Positions 53,771 through 61,548 of a stretch of DNA of 64,000 nucleotides are shown piece after piece. Origin of the DNA: CAVYPR01 sp963770505 (lineage in GTDB: Bacteria > Actinomycetota > Acidimicrobiia > Acidimicrobiales > RAAP-2); the NCBI GenBank assembly GCA_963770505.1, contig CAVYPR010000003.1, positions 248,001-312,000 of the forward strand, written 5' to 3'. The position numbers were made by a program, and so were the translations under genes. Under the pieces are notes generated by a model. The model had not been told where the DNA came from, made no database searches, and saw only the letters and a list, made by a program, of their open reading frames with translations. The stretch's first letter is position 1, and each line of letters starts with the position of its first letter.

Positions 53771-56365
53771 GTGCTCAAGCTGACGCTGCGGGGGCTGGTG
53801 GCCCACCGGGTGCGGCTGGCCGCCACCGCGGTGGCGGTCATGCTCGGGGTGGGGTTCATCGCCGGGACCTACGTCCTCACCGACACCCTGCGCACGGCCA
53901 TCACCGGTGTCATCGACCAGTCGCAGACCGACGTGGCCGTCATCGTCCAGGGGCGCGCCGCCACCACCGGCGGCCAGGGGACGGCCGTGGGCGGGGTCAC
54001 GATCCCCCAGGCCACGGTGGCCCGGGTGGCGGGCGTCGCGGGGGTGGCGTCGGCCGACGGCCACTCCGTGGGCCAGGTCGCCGTCTACGGACCGGGCCGC
54101 CGGTCGGTGGCCGCCCCGGGGGCCCCGGGGCTCGCCTTCTCGGTGGGGACCGTCCCCTCGCTCCGGCCGTTGACGCTGCGCCGCGGCTCGTTCCCGACCG
54201 GCCCCGGCCAGGCGGTGCTCGACGTGGCCACCGCCGCCCGGGCCCACCTCGGCCTCGGCCAGCGGGTCGAGGTGATCGGTCCGGGGGCGGTCCGCACCTT
54301 CCGCCTGGTCGGCCTCGTCGGCTACGGCGACGCCGACACCCTGGCCGGGGCCACGATCGTCGGCCTCACCCTGGGCGAGACCCAGGCGGTGCTGGGCACG
54401 CCGGGCCGGGTGGACGAGGTGGTGGCGTCGGCGGGTCCGGGGGTGACGCCCGAGGTCCTGGCGGGCCGGGTGGCGGCGGCCCTCGGGCCGGGCTTCCGGG
54501 TCCAGACCCAGCGCCAGGCGATCGCCTCGGCCACCTCGAGCATCGACAAGGGGTTCGCCGTCTTCGGCGACGTGCTGCTGGTCTTCGCCGGGGTGGCGCT
54601 GTTCGTGGCCATCTTCTTGATCTTCAACACCTTCTCCATCCTGCTGGCCCAGCGGGCCAGGGAGCTGGCCCTCCTGCGGTGCCTGGGGGCGACCCGCCTC
54701 CAGCTGGTGGCCGCGGTCATGGGCGAGTCGGCGGCGGTGGGGGTGGCGGCCTCGGCCGTCGGCCTCGGGGTGGGGGTGGTCCTGGCCCTGGGCATCCGCC
54801 GGCTGCTGTCGTCCGTCGGCATCGACTTCCCGGCGACCCCGCCGGTGCTCGAGGCGCGCACGGTGGTGGTGTCGCTGGTGGTGGGGACGCTGGCCACCGT
54901 GGGCGCCGCCCTCCTGCCGGCGCTGCGCGGGTCGCGCACCTCGCCGGTGGCGGCCATGCGCGACGACCTGCCGGTCGACGCCGGCCGCCCCGCCCCCTAC
55001 CGCCTGGCCACCGGGGCCGTGCTCGTGGCGGCCGGGGTGGCCGTGGTGGTGGCGGCCCTCCATTCGGGAGGGGGCCGCTCCGCCAGCGCGGCCGGCCGGG
55101 CCGAGGTCGCCGCCGTGGGCCTGGTGCTCGGCTTCCTCGGGCTGGCCGGGCTGGTGCCGCTGGTGGCCCGGCCGCTGTCCTCGGTGCTCGGCTGGCCCTT
55201 CGCCGCGCTGCGCGGCGTGCCCGGCCAGCTCGGGCGGCGCAACGCCATGCGCCACCCGCGCCGGACGGCGTCCACCGCCGCCGCCCTCATGATCGGGCTC
55301 ACCATGGTGACCACCATCGCCATCTTCGCCCGCTCGGTGCAGGCCTCCACCGACGCCACGCTGCAGCGCGGCCTCCACGCCGACGTGGTGGTGACCCCCT
55401 CCGCCGGCCAGGGCCTTCCACCCGCCCTGGGCGCCCAGCTCGCCGAGCGGCCGCAGCTGACCGACGTGACCCCCCTCACCAGCCACGGTGTGGTCATCGA
55501 CCCGGGCCGGCCGGCGCGGCTCGGCGGACCCGGCCAGGCCGGGGCCACCGGTGCGGTGATCGCGCCCTACGCCCGCGACGTCTCGATCCCGGCCACCGCC
55601 GGGAACCTGGCCAACGTCGGGGGAGAGCGCGTGGCGGTGACCACCGGCATCGCCGAGACATGGCACCTCGAGGTGGGCTCGCCGATCCGACTGGGGTCGA
55701 CCGAGGTGGCCGGCCGCACCTTCGAGGTGGCCGCCATCATCCACGACCCCACCGGGATCACCGGGGACATCCTCTTCTCGCCCGGCGGCCTCGACCTCCT
55801 CTTCCCCCAGGGGTCGCCTCCGGTCACCGTGGTGCTGGCCCGGGCCGCCCCCGGGGTGCCGTCGACGGCCGCCGTGGCGGTGGCGCGCCGGGCCGCGGCC
55901 GGCTTCCCCGACGCGCGGGTGGAGTCCAAGGGCTCCTTCGTCTCGCGGGCCAACCAGCAGTTCGAGCAGCTGGTCGGCCTGGTGCTGGCCCTGCTGGGCC
56001 TGGCCGTGGTGATCGCCCTCTTCGGCATCGTGAACACCCTGGCCCTCTCGGTGGTCGAGCGGCGACGGGAGATCGGCCTCCTGCGCGCCCTCGGCCTCTC
56101 ACGGAGCCAGCTGCGGGCGGCCGTGCGGTTCGAGGCGGTGGTGGTCTCGCTCCTCGGCACCATCCTGGGCATCGCCCTCGGTCTGGCCTTCGCCTGGGTG
56201 GTGGTCCGTGCCCTGCGCTCCGACGGCATCTCCGCCTTCTCGGTGCCGGTGACCGAGCTGGCGGCCTTCGTGGTGCTGGCCGCGCTGGCCGGGGTCGCCG
56301 CCGCCGTCCTCCCGGCACGCAGCGCGGCCCGGGTCGACGTGCTCGCCGCCATCACCACCGAGTAG
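53771..56365 (+). CDS. ABC transporter permease with two FtsX domains
   Basis: 864 residues from GTG at 53771. N-terminal segment (about 15-40), a long extracytoplasmic MacB-like domain (about 45-255), a first FtsX domain with three segments (about 265-385, including ARELALLRCLGATRLQLV), two linking segments (about 410-470), a second extracytoplasmic domain (about 510-720) and a second FtsX domain (about 735-860, RRREIGLLRALGLSRSQLR). This tandem layout is common in actinomycete exporters. Forms a pair with the preceding ATPase. Confidence 0.9.
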   Translation: MLKLTLRGLVAHRVRLAATAVAVMLGVGFIAGTYVLTDTLRTAITGVIDQSQTDVAVIVQGRAATTGGQGTAVGGVTIPQATVARVAGVAGVASADGHSVGQVAVYGPGRRSVAAPGAPGLAFSVGTVPSLRPLTLRRGSFPTGPGQAVLDVATAARAHLGLGQRVEVIGPGAVRTFRLVGLVGYGDADTLAGATIVGLTLGETQAVLGTPGRVDEVVASAGPGVTPEVLAGRVAAALGPGFRVQTQRQAIASATSSIDKGFAVFGDVLLVFAGVALFVAIFLIFNTFSILLAQRARELALLRCLGATRLQLVAAVMGESAAVGVAASAVGLGVGVVLALGIRRLLSSVGIDFPATPPVLEARTVVVSLVVGTLATVGAALLPALRGSRTSPVAAMRDDLPVDAGRPAPYRLATGAVLVAAGVAVVVAALHSGGGRSASAAGRAEVAAVGLVLGFLGLAGLVPLVARPLSSVLGWPFAALRGVPGQLGRRNAMRHPRRTASTAAALMIGLTMVTTIAIFARSVQASTDATLQRGLHADVVVTPSAGQGLPPALGAQLAERPQLTDVTPLTSHGVVIDPGRPARLGGPGQAGATGAVIAPYARDVSIPATAGNLANVGGERVAVTTGIAETWHLEVGSPIRLGSTEVAGRTFEVAAIIHDPTGITGDILFSPGGLDLLFPQGSPPVTVVLARAAPGVPSTAAVAVARRAAAGFPDARVESKGSFVSRANQQFEQLVGLVLALLGLAVVIALFGIVNTLALSVVERRREIGLLRALGLSRSQLRAAVRFEAVVVSLLGTILGIALGLAFAWVVVRALRSDGISAFSVPVTELAAFVVLAALAGVAAAVLPARSAARVDVLAAITTE

Positions 56366-56465
56366 GCGTCCGGGCAAGGTCTCCGGCGAGGTGCCGGGCG
56401 AGGCGGCCCCGCCACGCTGGACCGGCCGGCCGACCGGTCGGCCCGACCAGAGCGAGGAGCCAGCG

Positions 56466-56879
56466 ATGTCCAACACGACCACGGTGACGGGGAACCTGAC
56501 CCGCGAGCCAGAGATCCGTTACACCCGGGAGGGCCACGCCTCCACCCTCCTGGCCCTCGCCGTCAACCGGCGGTGGGAGAACCGCGAGACCAGGGAGTGG
56601 GAGGAGAGCACCTCGTTCTTCGACGTCGTCTGCTGGCGGGAGCTGGCCGAGAACGCCGCCCTCACCCTGGCCAAGGGGATGCGGGTGATGGTCACGGGCC
56701 GGCTGGAGCAGCGGTCGTGGGAGACCGACGAGGGCGAGCGCCGCAGCAAGGTGGAGATCGTGGCCGAGGAGGTGGGGCCGAGCCTGCGCTTCGCCACCGC
56801 CGACGTCCACCGCGCCGAGCGGCGGGTGCCGGCGGCCGACGGCCGGGACGCCGAGGCGGTCGACCCGGCCGGGGTCTGA
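56466..56879 (+). CDS. ssb: Single-stranded DNA-binding protein, short form without acidic tip
   Basis: 137 residues from ATG at 56466, preceded by GAGCGAGGAGC. OB fold: TVTGNLTREPEIRYTREGHA, LALAVNRRWEN, STSFFDVVCWRELAENAA and GMRVMVTGRLEQRSWETDEGERR. The C-terminal tail is short and lacks the Asp-Asp-Ile-Pro-Phe tip that recruits replication and repair partners, so this is probably a paralogue or specialised SSB and not the main replication protein. A small gene follows after 2 bp. Confidence 0.88.
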   Translation: MSNTTTVTGNLTREPEIRYTREGHASTLLALAVNRRWENRETREWEESTSFFDVVCWRELAENAALTLAKGMRVMVTGRLEQRSWETDEGERRSKVEIVAEEVGPSLRFATADVHRAERRVPAADGRDAEAVDPAGV

Positions 56880-56881
56880 GG

Positions 56882-57058
56882 GTGGCCCCCGAGCAGGTGC
56901 GCCTCGGCTCCTGGGTCCATTACCGCACCGACGAGGTCTTCGAGATCTGCGGGGCCCTGGCCCTGGCCGAGGCGGTGCTGGCCAGGCTGGGCCAGGAGGT
57001 GGAGGCGGCGCGCATGGCCACGGTCTTCGAGCTCGTCGAGGGGGGACTGGCCCGCTGA
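56882..57058 (+). CDS. Small hypothetical protein (58 residues)
   Basis: GTG at 56882, 2 bp after the ssb stop, with TGAGG just before it. Short, mostly helical, slightly acidic product with a central LALAEAVLARLGQEVEAARM helix; no known domain recognised. The close spacing and protein-like composition, less Arg/Pro-rich than shadow frames, support a real gene, but it could be chance. Confidence 0.5.
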   Translation: MAPEQVRLGSWVHYRTDEVFEICGALALAEAVLARLGQEVEAARMATVFELVEGGLAR

Positions 57059-57147
57059 GCGGCGCGCCGAGCGGCGCGTCGGACGCACGCCGGCGGCCGC
57101 GGGCGAGCGGGCCCATCGGGGACGGTCTCATCGAGAGCGGCCCGGGG

Positions 57148-57175
57148 TTGACATATGTCGATATCGGCATATGAT
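57148..57175 (+). promoter_or_regulatory. ArsR promoter with a 22-bp palindromic operator
   Basis: Consensus -35 TTGACA (57148-57153), 16-bp spacer and -10 TATGAT (57170-57175). The spacer is filled by CATATG-TC-GATATC-GG-CATATG (57152-57173), a palindrome with one mismatched pair. The ATG at 57182 is 6 nt after the -10 box, so the message is leaderless. Binding of a dimeric repressor would block RNA polymerase; autorepression by the ArsR protein is the natural inference. Confidence 0.75.
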
Positions 57176-57181
57176 TGGCGG

Positions 57182-57523
57182 ATGGCCCGGACGGCGACGA
57201 CGACCGACGTGTTCAGCGCCGTCGCCGAGGGCAGCCGCCGGGATCTGCTCGAAGCCCTGGGCCCCGAGGAGGCCACCGTCGGCGACCTCGTGGTCCGGCT
57301 GGGTCTGCAACAGCCCCAGGTGTCCAAGCACCTGGCGGTGCTCCGGACGGTGGGGCTGGTGTCGGCCCGATCCGAGGGCCGGCACCGCTGGTACCGACTC
57401 AACGGTCCGGCGCTGCAGCCCCTCTACGACTGGGTCGCCGGCTTCGAGGGCACCTGGAACAGCCGGCTGGACCGGCTCGACGATGTGCTCGCCGAGCTGC
57501 AGGGAAAGGAGCAACGGCCATGA
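57182..57523 (+). CDS. ArsR family transcriptional regulator
   Basis: 113 residues from ATG at 57182; an upstream in-frame start would lie inside the promoter. Winged helix: VFSAVAEGSRRDLLEALGPE, LQQPQVSKHLAVLRTVGLV and RHRWYRLNGPALQPLYDWV. No Cys-based metal site is seen, so it is of the non-metal class often paired with SRPBCC/AHSA1 proteins. Overlaps the next gene by 4 bp (ATGA). Likely controls its own two-gene operon through the palindrome in its promoter. Confidence 0.93.
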   Translation: MARTATTTDVFSAVAEGSRRDLLEALGPEEATVGDLVVRLGLQQPQVSKHLAVLRTVGLVSARSEGRHRWYRLNGPALQPLYDWVAGFEGTWNSRLDRLDDVLAELQGKEQRP

Positions 57524-58014
57524 GCGGGACCATGGGCAAGCGGCACGGGTCGGCCGTCGTCAGCCTCCCGTCGGACGACGAGATCTTGATCACCAGGCAG
57601 TTCGACGCCCCGGCGAGCCTCGTCTTCGACGCGTGGACCACCCCGGAGCTGGTGAGACGCTGGTGGGGCGGGGACCGGGGGGAGGTCACCGACGCCCGGA
57701 TCGACCTGCGGATCGGGGGGCGCTGGCGGTGGGCCATGACGGCCAACGGGGGCTTCGAGGTGGCTTTCAGCGGTGAGTACCGCGAGATCGACCGCCCCCA
57801 CCGCCTGGTGAGGACCGAGGTGTTCGAACTGGTGCCCGAGGCCGAGGCGACGAGCACGACGACGTTCGAAGAGACCGACGGCGTCACCACCATGACGATC
57901 CTCGCCCGGTACCCGAGCAGGGACCATCGCGACGCGGCGATCGCCTCGGGCATGGAGGGGGGACTCCAGGTCGCCCTCGACTACCTGGAGGACCTGGTCC
58001 AGGAAGCGGCGTGA
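57520..58014 (+). CDS. SRPBCC (AHSA1-like) domain protein
   Basis: 164 residues from ATG at 57520, with AAGGAGC upstream and a 4-bp overlap with arsR. START-like hydrophobic-cavity fold: ILITRQFDAPASLVFDAWTT, ELVRRWWGGDRGEVTDARID, GGRWRWAM and FSGEYREIDRPHRLVRTEVF, ending in a long helix. ArsR-SRPBCC pairs are frequent in actinomycetes, and the ligand of the cavity is unknown. It may bind the signal sensed by the regulator. Confidence 0.88.
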   Translation: MSGTMGKRHGSAVVSLPSDDEILITRQFDAPASLVFDAWTTPELVRRWWGGDRGEVTDARIDLRIGGRWRWAMTANGGFEVAFSGEYREIDRPHRLVRTEVFELVPEAEATSTTTFEETDGVTTMTILARYPSRDHRDAAIASGMEGGLQVALDYLEDLVQEAA

Positions 58015-58034
58015 GCACCCGCGGGCGGCACCGG

Positions 58035-58068
58035 TTGACGCGGGGGAATCCCAATGCTGTAGTTACAG
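58035..58068 (+). promoter_or_regulatory. Promoter with a dyad over the -10 box, upstream of the cupin-like gene
   Basis: TTGACG (58035-58040), 17 bp, then TGTAGT (58058-58063) as -10. The -10 lies in the inverted repeat CTGTA-GT-TACAG (58057-58068), a form known for BlaI/CopY-type operators. No such regulator is encoded nearby. Function inferred only. Confidence 0.4.
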
Positions 58069-58122
58069 CGGTGAGATTCCTCGACGGCCGGACGGCCTGA
58101 GACGGCACGGAGTCGGTCGGGG

Positions 58123-58677
58123 ATGGACTTCGTGGACAAGGTGCTCGTGCGCAACATCTTGGAGCACGCGCTCGACTTCCCCTGGAGGTACCAGGACATC
58201 GGGCTCCTGGCCCTTCGCCTCGACGAGCACCGGGAGTACGCCCTTCACGTCTGGGCCCCTGATCGGTGCGTCGGCACGCCGCCCATCCACGACCACCCCT
58301 TCGACTTCGTCTCCTGGGTGGTCGCCGGCGAACTGACCAATGCCCGCTACAAAGAGGACCCCCGCGGCGCCAAGTACGTGCGCGAGCGGTACGCACCCTC
58401 GAACGAGGAGTCGAGGACCACGGACTACGTCCAGCTCTCGTCCGAGGTCGAGACCCTCCAAGAAGGCGACGAGTACGCCCAGGTGGCCGAGGAGCTGCAC
58501 GACAGCCACCAGCTCACGGGGACGGTCACCGTCATCCGGAGGGGGCCGTCCCGAGACGTGACCGAGCTCACGGTGTGCCGGCTCGACGAGAAGGCCGCGT
58601 GGGTGTCGGGTGCCGCCCGCACGCCGACGCCGGCCGAGGTGAGGGACATCACCAGGCAGGCGTTGGCCTGGTTCTAG
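58123..58677 (+). CDS. Cupin-like protein of unknown function
   Basis: 184 residues from ATG at 58123, with GGTCGGGG before it. Reads as a single beta-barrel with a likely metal site PPIHDHPFDFVSWVVAGELT (two His and a Glu, as in cupins) and a second conserved histidine stretch in EELHDSHQLTGTVTVIRRG. Distantly similar in layout to cysteine dioxygenase-type cupins, but not assignable. No signal peptide, so cytoplasmic. Stands alone, with its own promoter. Confidence 0.7.
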   Translation: MDFVDKVLVRNILEHALDFPWRYQDIGLLALRLDEHREYALHVWAPDRCVGTPPIHDHPFDFVSWVVAGELTNARYKEDPRGAKYVRERYAPSNEESRTTDYVQLSSEVETLQEGDEYAQVAEELHDSHQLTGTVTVIRRGPSRDVTELTVCRLDEKAAWVSGAARTPTPAEVRDITRQALAWF

Positions 58678-58755
58678 GCGAACGCGCCACTCCCCAGAGC
58701 GGGACGGAGCCGGGCCGCAGGTGGTGCCACCGGCAGTGGCGGGCGAGCCGTTCGA

Positions 58756-59514
58756 TCACGCCACGGCGCGTCGGAAGACGCCGGTGGCCCACGTGACCAC
58801 CACGATGCACAGTGGGACGAGGACGGCGAACGCCTGCCAGACCGCCGGGTTGCTGTAGGCCCCTGCGGCGAGGGCCCGGGCGCCCTCGACGGCGTAGTAG
58901 AGCGGATTGAAGTGCGCCAGGACCTGCATCCAGGTGGGCCCGAGGGAGATGGGCAGCAGCACGCCGGCCAGGAGCAGCACCGGGAGGTTCAGGCCGTTGA
59001 TGATGGCGGCGAAGCTGCTGATGTCCTTGGTCACGAGGGCGGTGGCCACGGAGAAGGCCGACATGGTGACCATGAGCAGGCCGAGGAGGACGACCAGCAC
59101 GCAGAGCCCGCCCCAGTTCAGCGAGAACCCGAAGCCGGCCGCCGCCGCCACCACCACGGCGTCGAAGACGAACATCATGAGCATCCCCGAGAACAGCGGG
59201 CCCATCAAGATGGCGAAGCGGCTCGCCGGCGTCACCCGGAACCGCTCGATCACGCCGGACTGCAGCTCGAAGATCGTCCCGAACCCTCCGGCCGCCCCGC
59301 TGGCGAAGGCCAGCAGGGCCAGGATGCCGGGCAGGAAGAGGTCGATGACGCTGGACGACGTCACCTGCGGTCCGGAGAAGTGCTTGAGCAGGGGCGTGAA
59401 GAGGACCAGGTACAAGAGCGGGGTCGAGAACCCGACGAACAGCCACACCGGGTTGCGCAGCATCTGGATGGTGTAGCGATGGAACAGGAGCGCCGTGTCG
59501 CGTACGACCTTCAC
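58756..59514 (-). CDS. ABC-2 type exporter permease (DrrB-like)
   Basis: 252 residues from GTG at 59514, overlapping the ATPase stop (GTGA). Six membrane segments in the ABC-2 pattern, with the cytoplasmic N terminus LLFHRYTIQMLRNPVWLFVG and the conserved loop QSGVIERFRVTPASRFAIL. HFNPLYYAVEGARALAAGAY before the last segment is typical of daunorubicin/drug-type exporters. Partner of the next ATPase; third gene of the PadR operon. Confidence 0.92.
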   Translation of the reverse strand: MKVVRDTALLFHRYTIQMLRNPVWLFVGFSTPLLYLVLFTPLLKHFSGPQVTSSSVIDLFLPGILALLAFASGAAGGFGTIFELQSGVIERFRVTPASRFAILMGPLFSGMLMMFVFDAVVVAAAAGFGFSLNWGGLCVLVVLLGLLMVTMSAFSVATALVTKDISSFAAIINGLNLPVLLLAGVLLPISLGPTWMQVLAHFNPLYYAVEGARALAAGAYSNPAVWQAFAVLVPLCIVVVTWATGVFRRAVA

Positions 59515-60521
59515 GCCGCCACCTCCGATCCGCCCGACGGCGCCTCGTCGATCGCCGTGTCGCGCAGCGACCGTCCGGTCTGGCGCAGGAAGACGTCGTC
59601 GAGCGTGGGCTCGGACAGGTTCATCGAGCGAACCCCGACGCTGCCCTGATCAAGGAGCCGCAGCAGTTTCGGCAGCGCGGCGCTGCCGTCCTCGACGTAG
59701 AGCCGGAGCTGGTCGCCCGAGGCGGAGATCTCCCGCACGTAGGGCTCCTTTTCGAGGAGGGTCATGCCGCGGTGGGCGCTGTCCGCCTCGTCTTTGAGGG
59801 TGATCACGACGGCGTCGCCGGCCACCCGCTGTTTGAGGTCCCGGGGAGTGCCCTCGATGACGATCTGCCCGTGGTCGACGATCACCAGCCGATCGCAGAG
59901 CATGTCCGCCTCTTCGAGGTAGTGGGTGGTCAGCACGATGGTCGTTCCCTGGTCCCTCAGGGCCCGCAGGTGCTCCCACAGGTTCGCCCGGTTCTGCGGG
60001 TCGAGCCCGGTCGTCGGCTCGTCGAGGAAGAGCACCGTCGGCTGGTGGACGATGCCGAGGGCGACGTCGAGTCGCCGCCGCTGGCCGCCCGAGTAGGTCT
60101 TGACGCGGCGGTCGATGAAGCCGGCAAGGTCGAGAATCTCGGCCAACTGGTCGATCCGGGGTCGGAGCTCGGCGAGGCCCGCGCCGTAGAGGCGCCCCTG
60201 GAGCAGCAGGTTCTCCGTGCCGGTGGCCAGCTCGTCGGCACCGCCCAGCTGGCTGACGTAGCCGATGCGCTGCCGCACCCGCTGGGGCTGACGCAAGACG
60301 TCGAACCCGGCCACCGTGGCGCTTCCCGCGTCGACGGGAAGGAGCGTCGTGAGCATCCGCATCGTGGTGGTCTTGCCGGCCCCGTTCGGGCCGAGGAGCC
60401 CGAAGATCTCACCGCTCTGCACCTGCAGGCTCACCCCGCGTACGGCTTCGATCGGCCCGCGGCGGGACGGGAAGGTCTTGGAGAGCCGGTCCGTGATGAT
60501 GGCAGGGGACGGGTCGGTCAT
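59511..60521 (-). CDS. ABC-2 type exporter ATPase (DrrA-like)
   Basis: 336 residues from ATG at 60521. Walker A GLLGPNGAGKTTTMRMLTTL, FVDRRVKTYSGGQRRRLDVA-like signature (DRRVKTYSGGQRRRLDVALG), Walker B VLFLDEPTTGLDPQNRANLW and TTHYLEEADMLCDR. The C-terminal domain with SEPTLDDVFLRQTGRSLRD is the DrrA-type tail. Energises efflux of a drug or lipid through the coupled permease. Starts 30 bp after the padR gene. Confidence 0.93.
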   Translation of the reverse strand: MTDPSPAIITDRLSKTFPSRRGPIEAVRGVSLQVQSGEIFGLLGPNGAGKTTTMRMLTTLLPVDAGSATVAGFDVLRQPQRVRQRIGYVSQLGGADELATGTENLLLQGRLYGAGLAELRPRIDQLAEILDLAGFIDRRVKTYSGGQRRRLDVALGIVHQPTVLFLDEPTTGLDPQNRANLWEHLRALRDQGTTIVLTTHYLEEADMLCDRLVIVDHGQIVIEGTPRDLKQRVAGDAVVITLKDEADSAHRGMTLLEKEPYVREISASGDQLRLYVEDGSAALPKLLRLLDQGSVGVRSMNLSEPTLDDVFLRQTGRSLRDTAIDEAPSGGSEVAA

Positions 60522-60551
60522 CGGTTCCCTCGATTCGCTGGTGGGTGTCGG

Positions 60552-61187
60552 TCAGGTCGGTTCGGTGAACGGAGGAAGGGCGATGGGCTCGCCGGCGGCC
60601 TGGTGGACGCTCCGCCACCAGTCGACGCCGCCGAGGACCCCCGACTCGATGTCCGCGGCGAGCCGACGGGCGAAGTCGAGCTCGGCCTCGAGCAGGGCGA
60701 TCCGGTACTCGCCCTCAACCGAGAAGATCTGGGGAAGCCCCATCTTGTGGGCGACCTCCTGGCCGGCCCGGGCTTGTGCGATCTCGGTCTCCAAGCGCAG
60801 GGCGCGCTCCTTCAGGAGCCCGACCACGGCATCGGGCGGGAGCGCCGGGAGGAACGAGAGGGCCGCCTCGAACGCCGGATACTCCTTGACCGGCGTGGCG
60901 AGAAGGTCGGTGAGCCAGTCGTGGGCCTCCACCCGGCCGGTGTCGGTGAGGTGGTAGACGGTGCGCTCGGGGAGGCGGCCCTCGCGCGCCGTCTCCAGCG
61001 GAGCGATGAGCCCCCGGCGCTCGAGTGACGTCACCACGGCGTACAAGGAGCCGTAGTTGAGTCGGACGCTCTCGTGCTTGTTGCGCTGCCGGAGCGTGCC
61101 CGCGACCTCGTAGGGGTGCATCGGACGCTCGTACAGGCACAGCAGCACGGCGAGGGCCAGGGGGTTCGAGCGGTTGCGGGCGGCCAT
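60552..61187 (-). CDS. PadR family transcriptional regulator
   Basis: 211 residues from ATG at 61187, with AGGAGT upstream. Winged helix NPLALAVLLCLYERPMHPYE and SVRLNYGSLYAVVTSLERRGLI, then ERTVYHLTDTGRVEAHDWL; the C-terminal half is a long-helix effector/dimer domain (subfamily s1/Vir-type). Placed as first gene of the ABC exporter operon, like LmrR-type regulators that sense the drug their exporter removes. A perfect inverted repeat lies just before the gene. Confidence 0.93.
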   Translation of the reverse strand: MAARNRSNPLALAVLLCLYERPMHPYEVAGTLRQRNKHESVRLNYGSLYAVVTSLERRGLIAPLETAREGRLPERTVYHLTDTGRVEAHDWLTDLLATPVKEYPAFEAALSFLPALPPDAVVGLLKERALRLETEIAQARAGQEVAHKMGLPQIFSVEGEYRIALLEAELDFARRLAADIESGVLGGVDWWRSVHQAAGEPIALPPFTEPT

Positions 61188-61205
61188 CGGCGACTCCTGT
61201 ACGAA

Positions 61206-61221
61206 TACTCTAACCAGAGTA
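61206..61221. promoter_or_regulatory. PadR-type operator, perfect inverted repeat TACTCT-N4-AGAGTA
   Basis: TACTCT (61206-61211), AACC, AGAGTA (61216-61221), 18 bp before the padR start codon. On the reverse strand a TTGACG at 61249-61244 is a possible -35, which would place the repeat near the transcription start. Fits autorepression of the padR-ABC operon. Confidence 0.6.
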
Positions 61222-61548
61222 GTCTGCTCCGAATCTTCTCCGGCGTCAAGGCCAGGCCCACGCTGGCGGCAGTTGACGTGCGTGGCTCGCCACACGAGCC
61301 GCCTGGACGGCGCTCCGGTCGAGCCGCGGCCGCGGGCAGGGTCTCTGGGTCCCGCCGCGACGCAGGCAAAGGGCCCACCGCCGGTTGGCGGCCGACCGGT
61401 TTCGGGCGGCGCCGAGTGGCTGGCGTCAGGCTCCGCACTCGCTCGCCCTGCGGTCCCCACCGCCGACGATCCGCGACGGGTCGTCGAGGATGGCGTCTGA
61501 CATCTGGGCCCCACCACGAGCGGTCGTCGCGGTACGTTGCCGGTCGGT
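61222..61548. other. Intergenic stretch between padR and the acyltransferase gene
   Basis: About 330 bp without a convincing gene. It holds the padR promoter area at its left end. The rest is GC-rich, and its open frames are Arg/Pro/Ala-rich shadows. TACGTT at 61533-61538 lies 10 nt before the chosen ATG of the acyltransferase and could be its -10 box. Confidence 0.5.
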
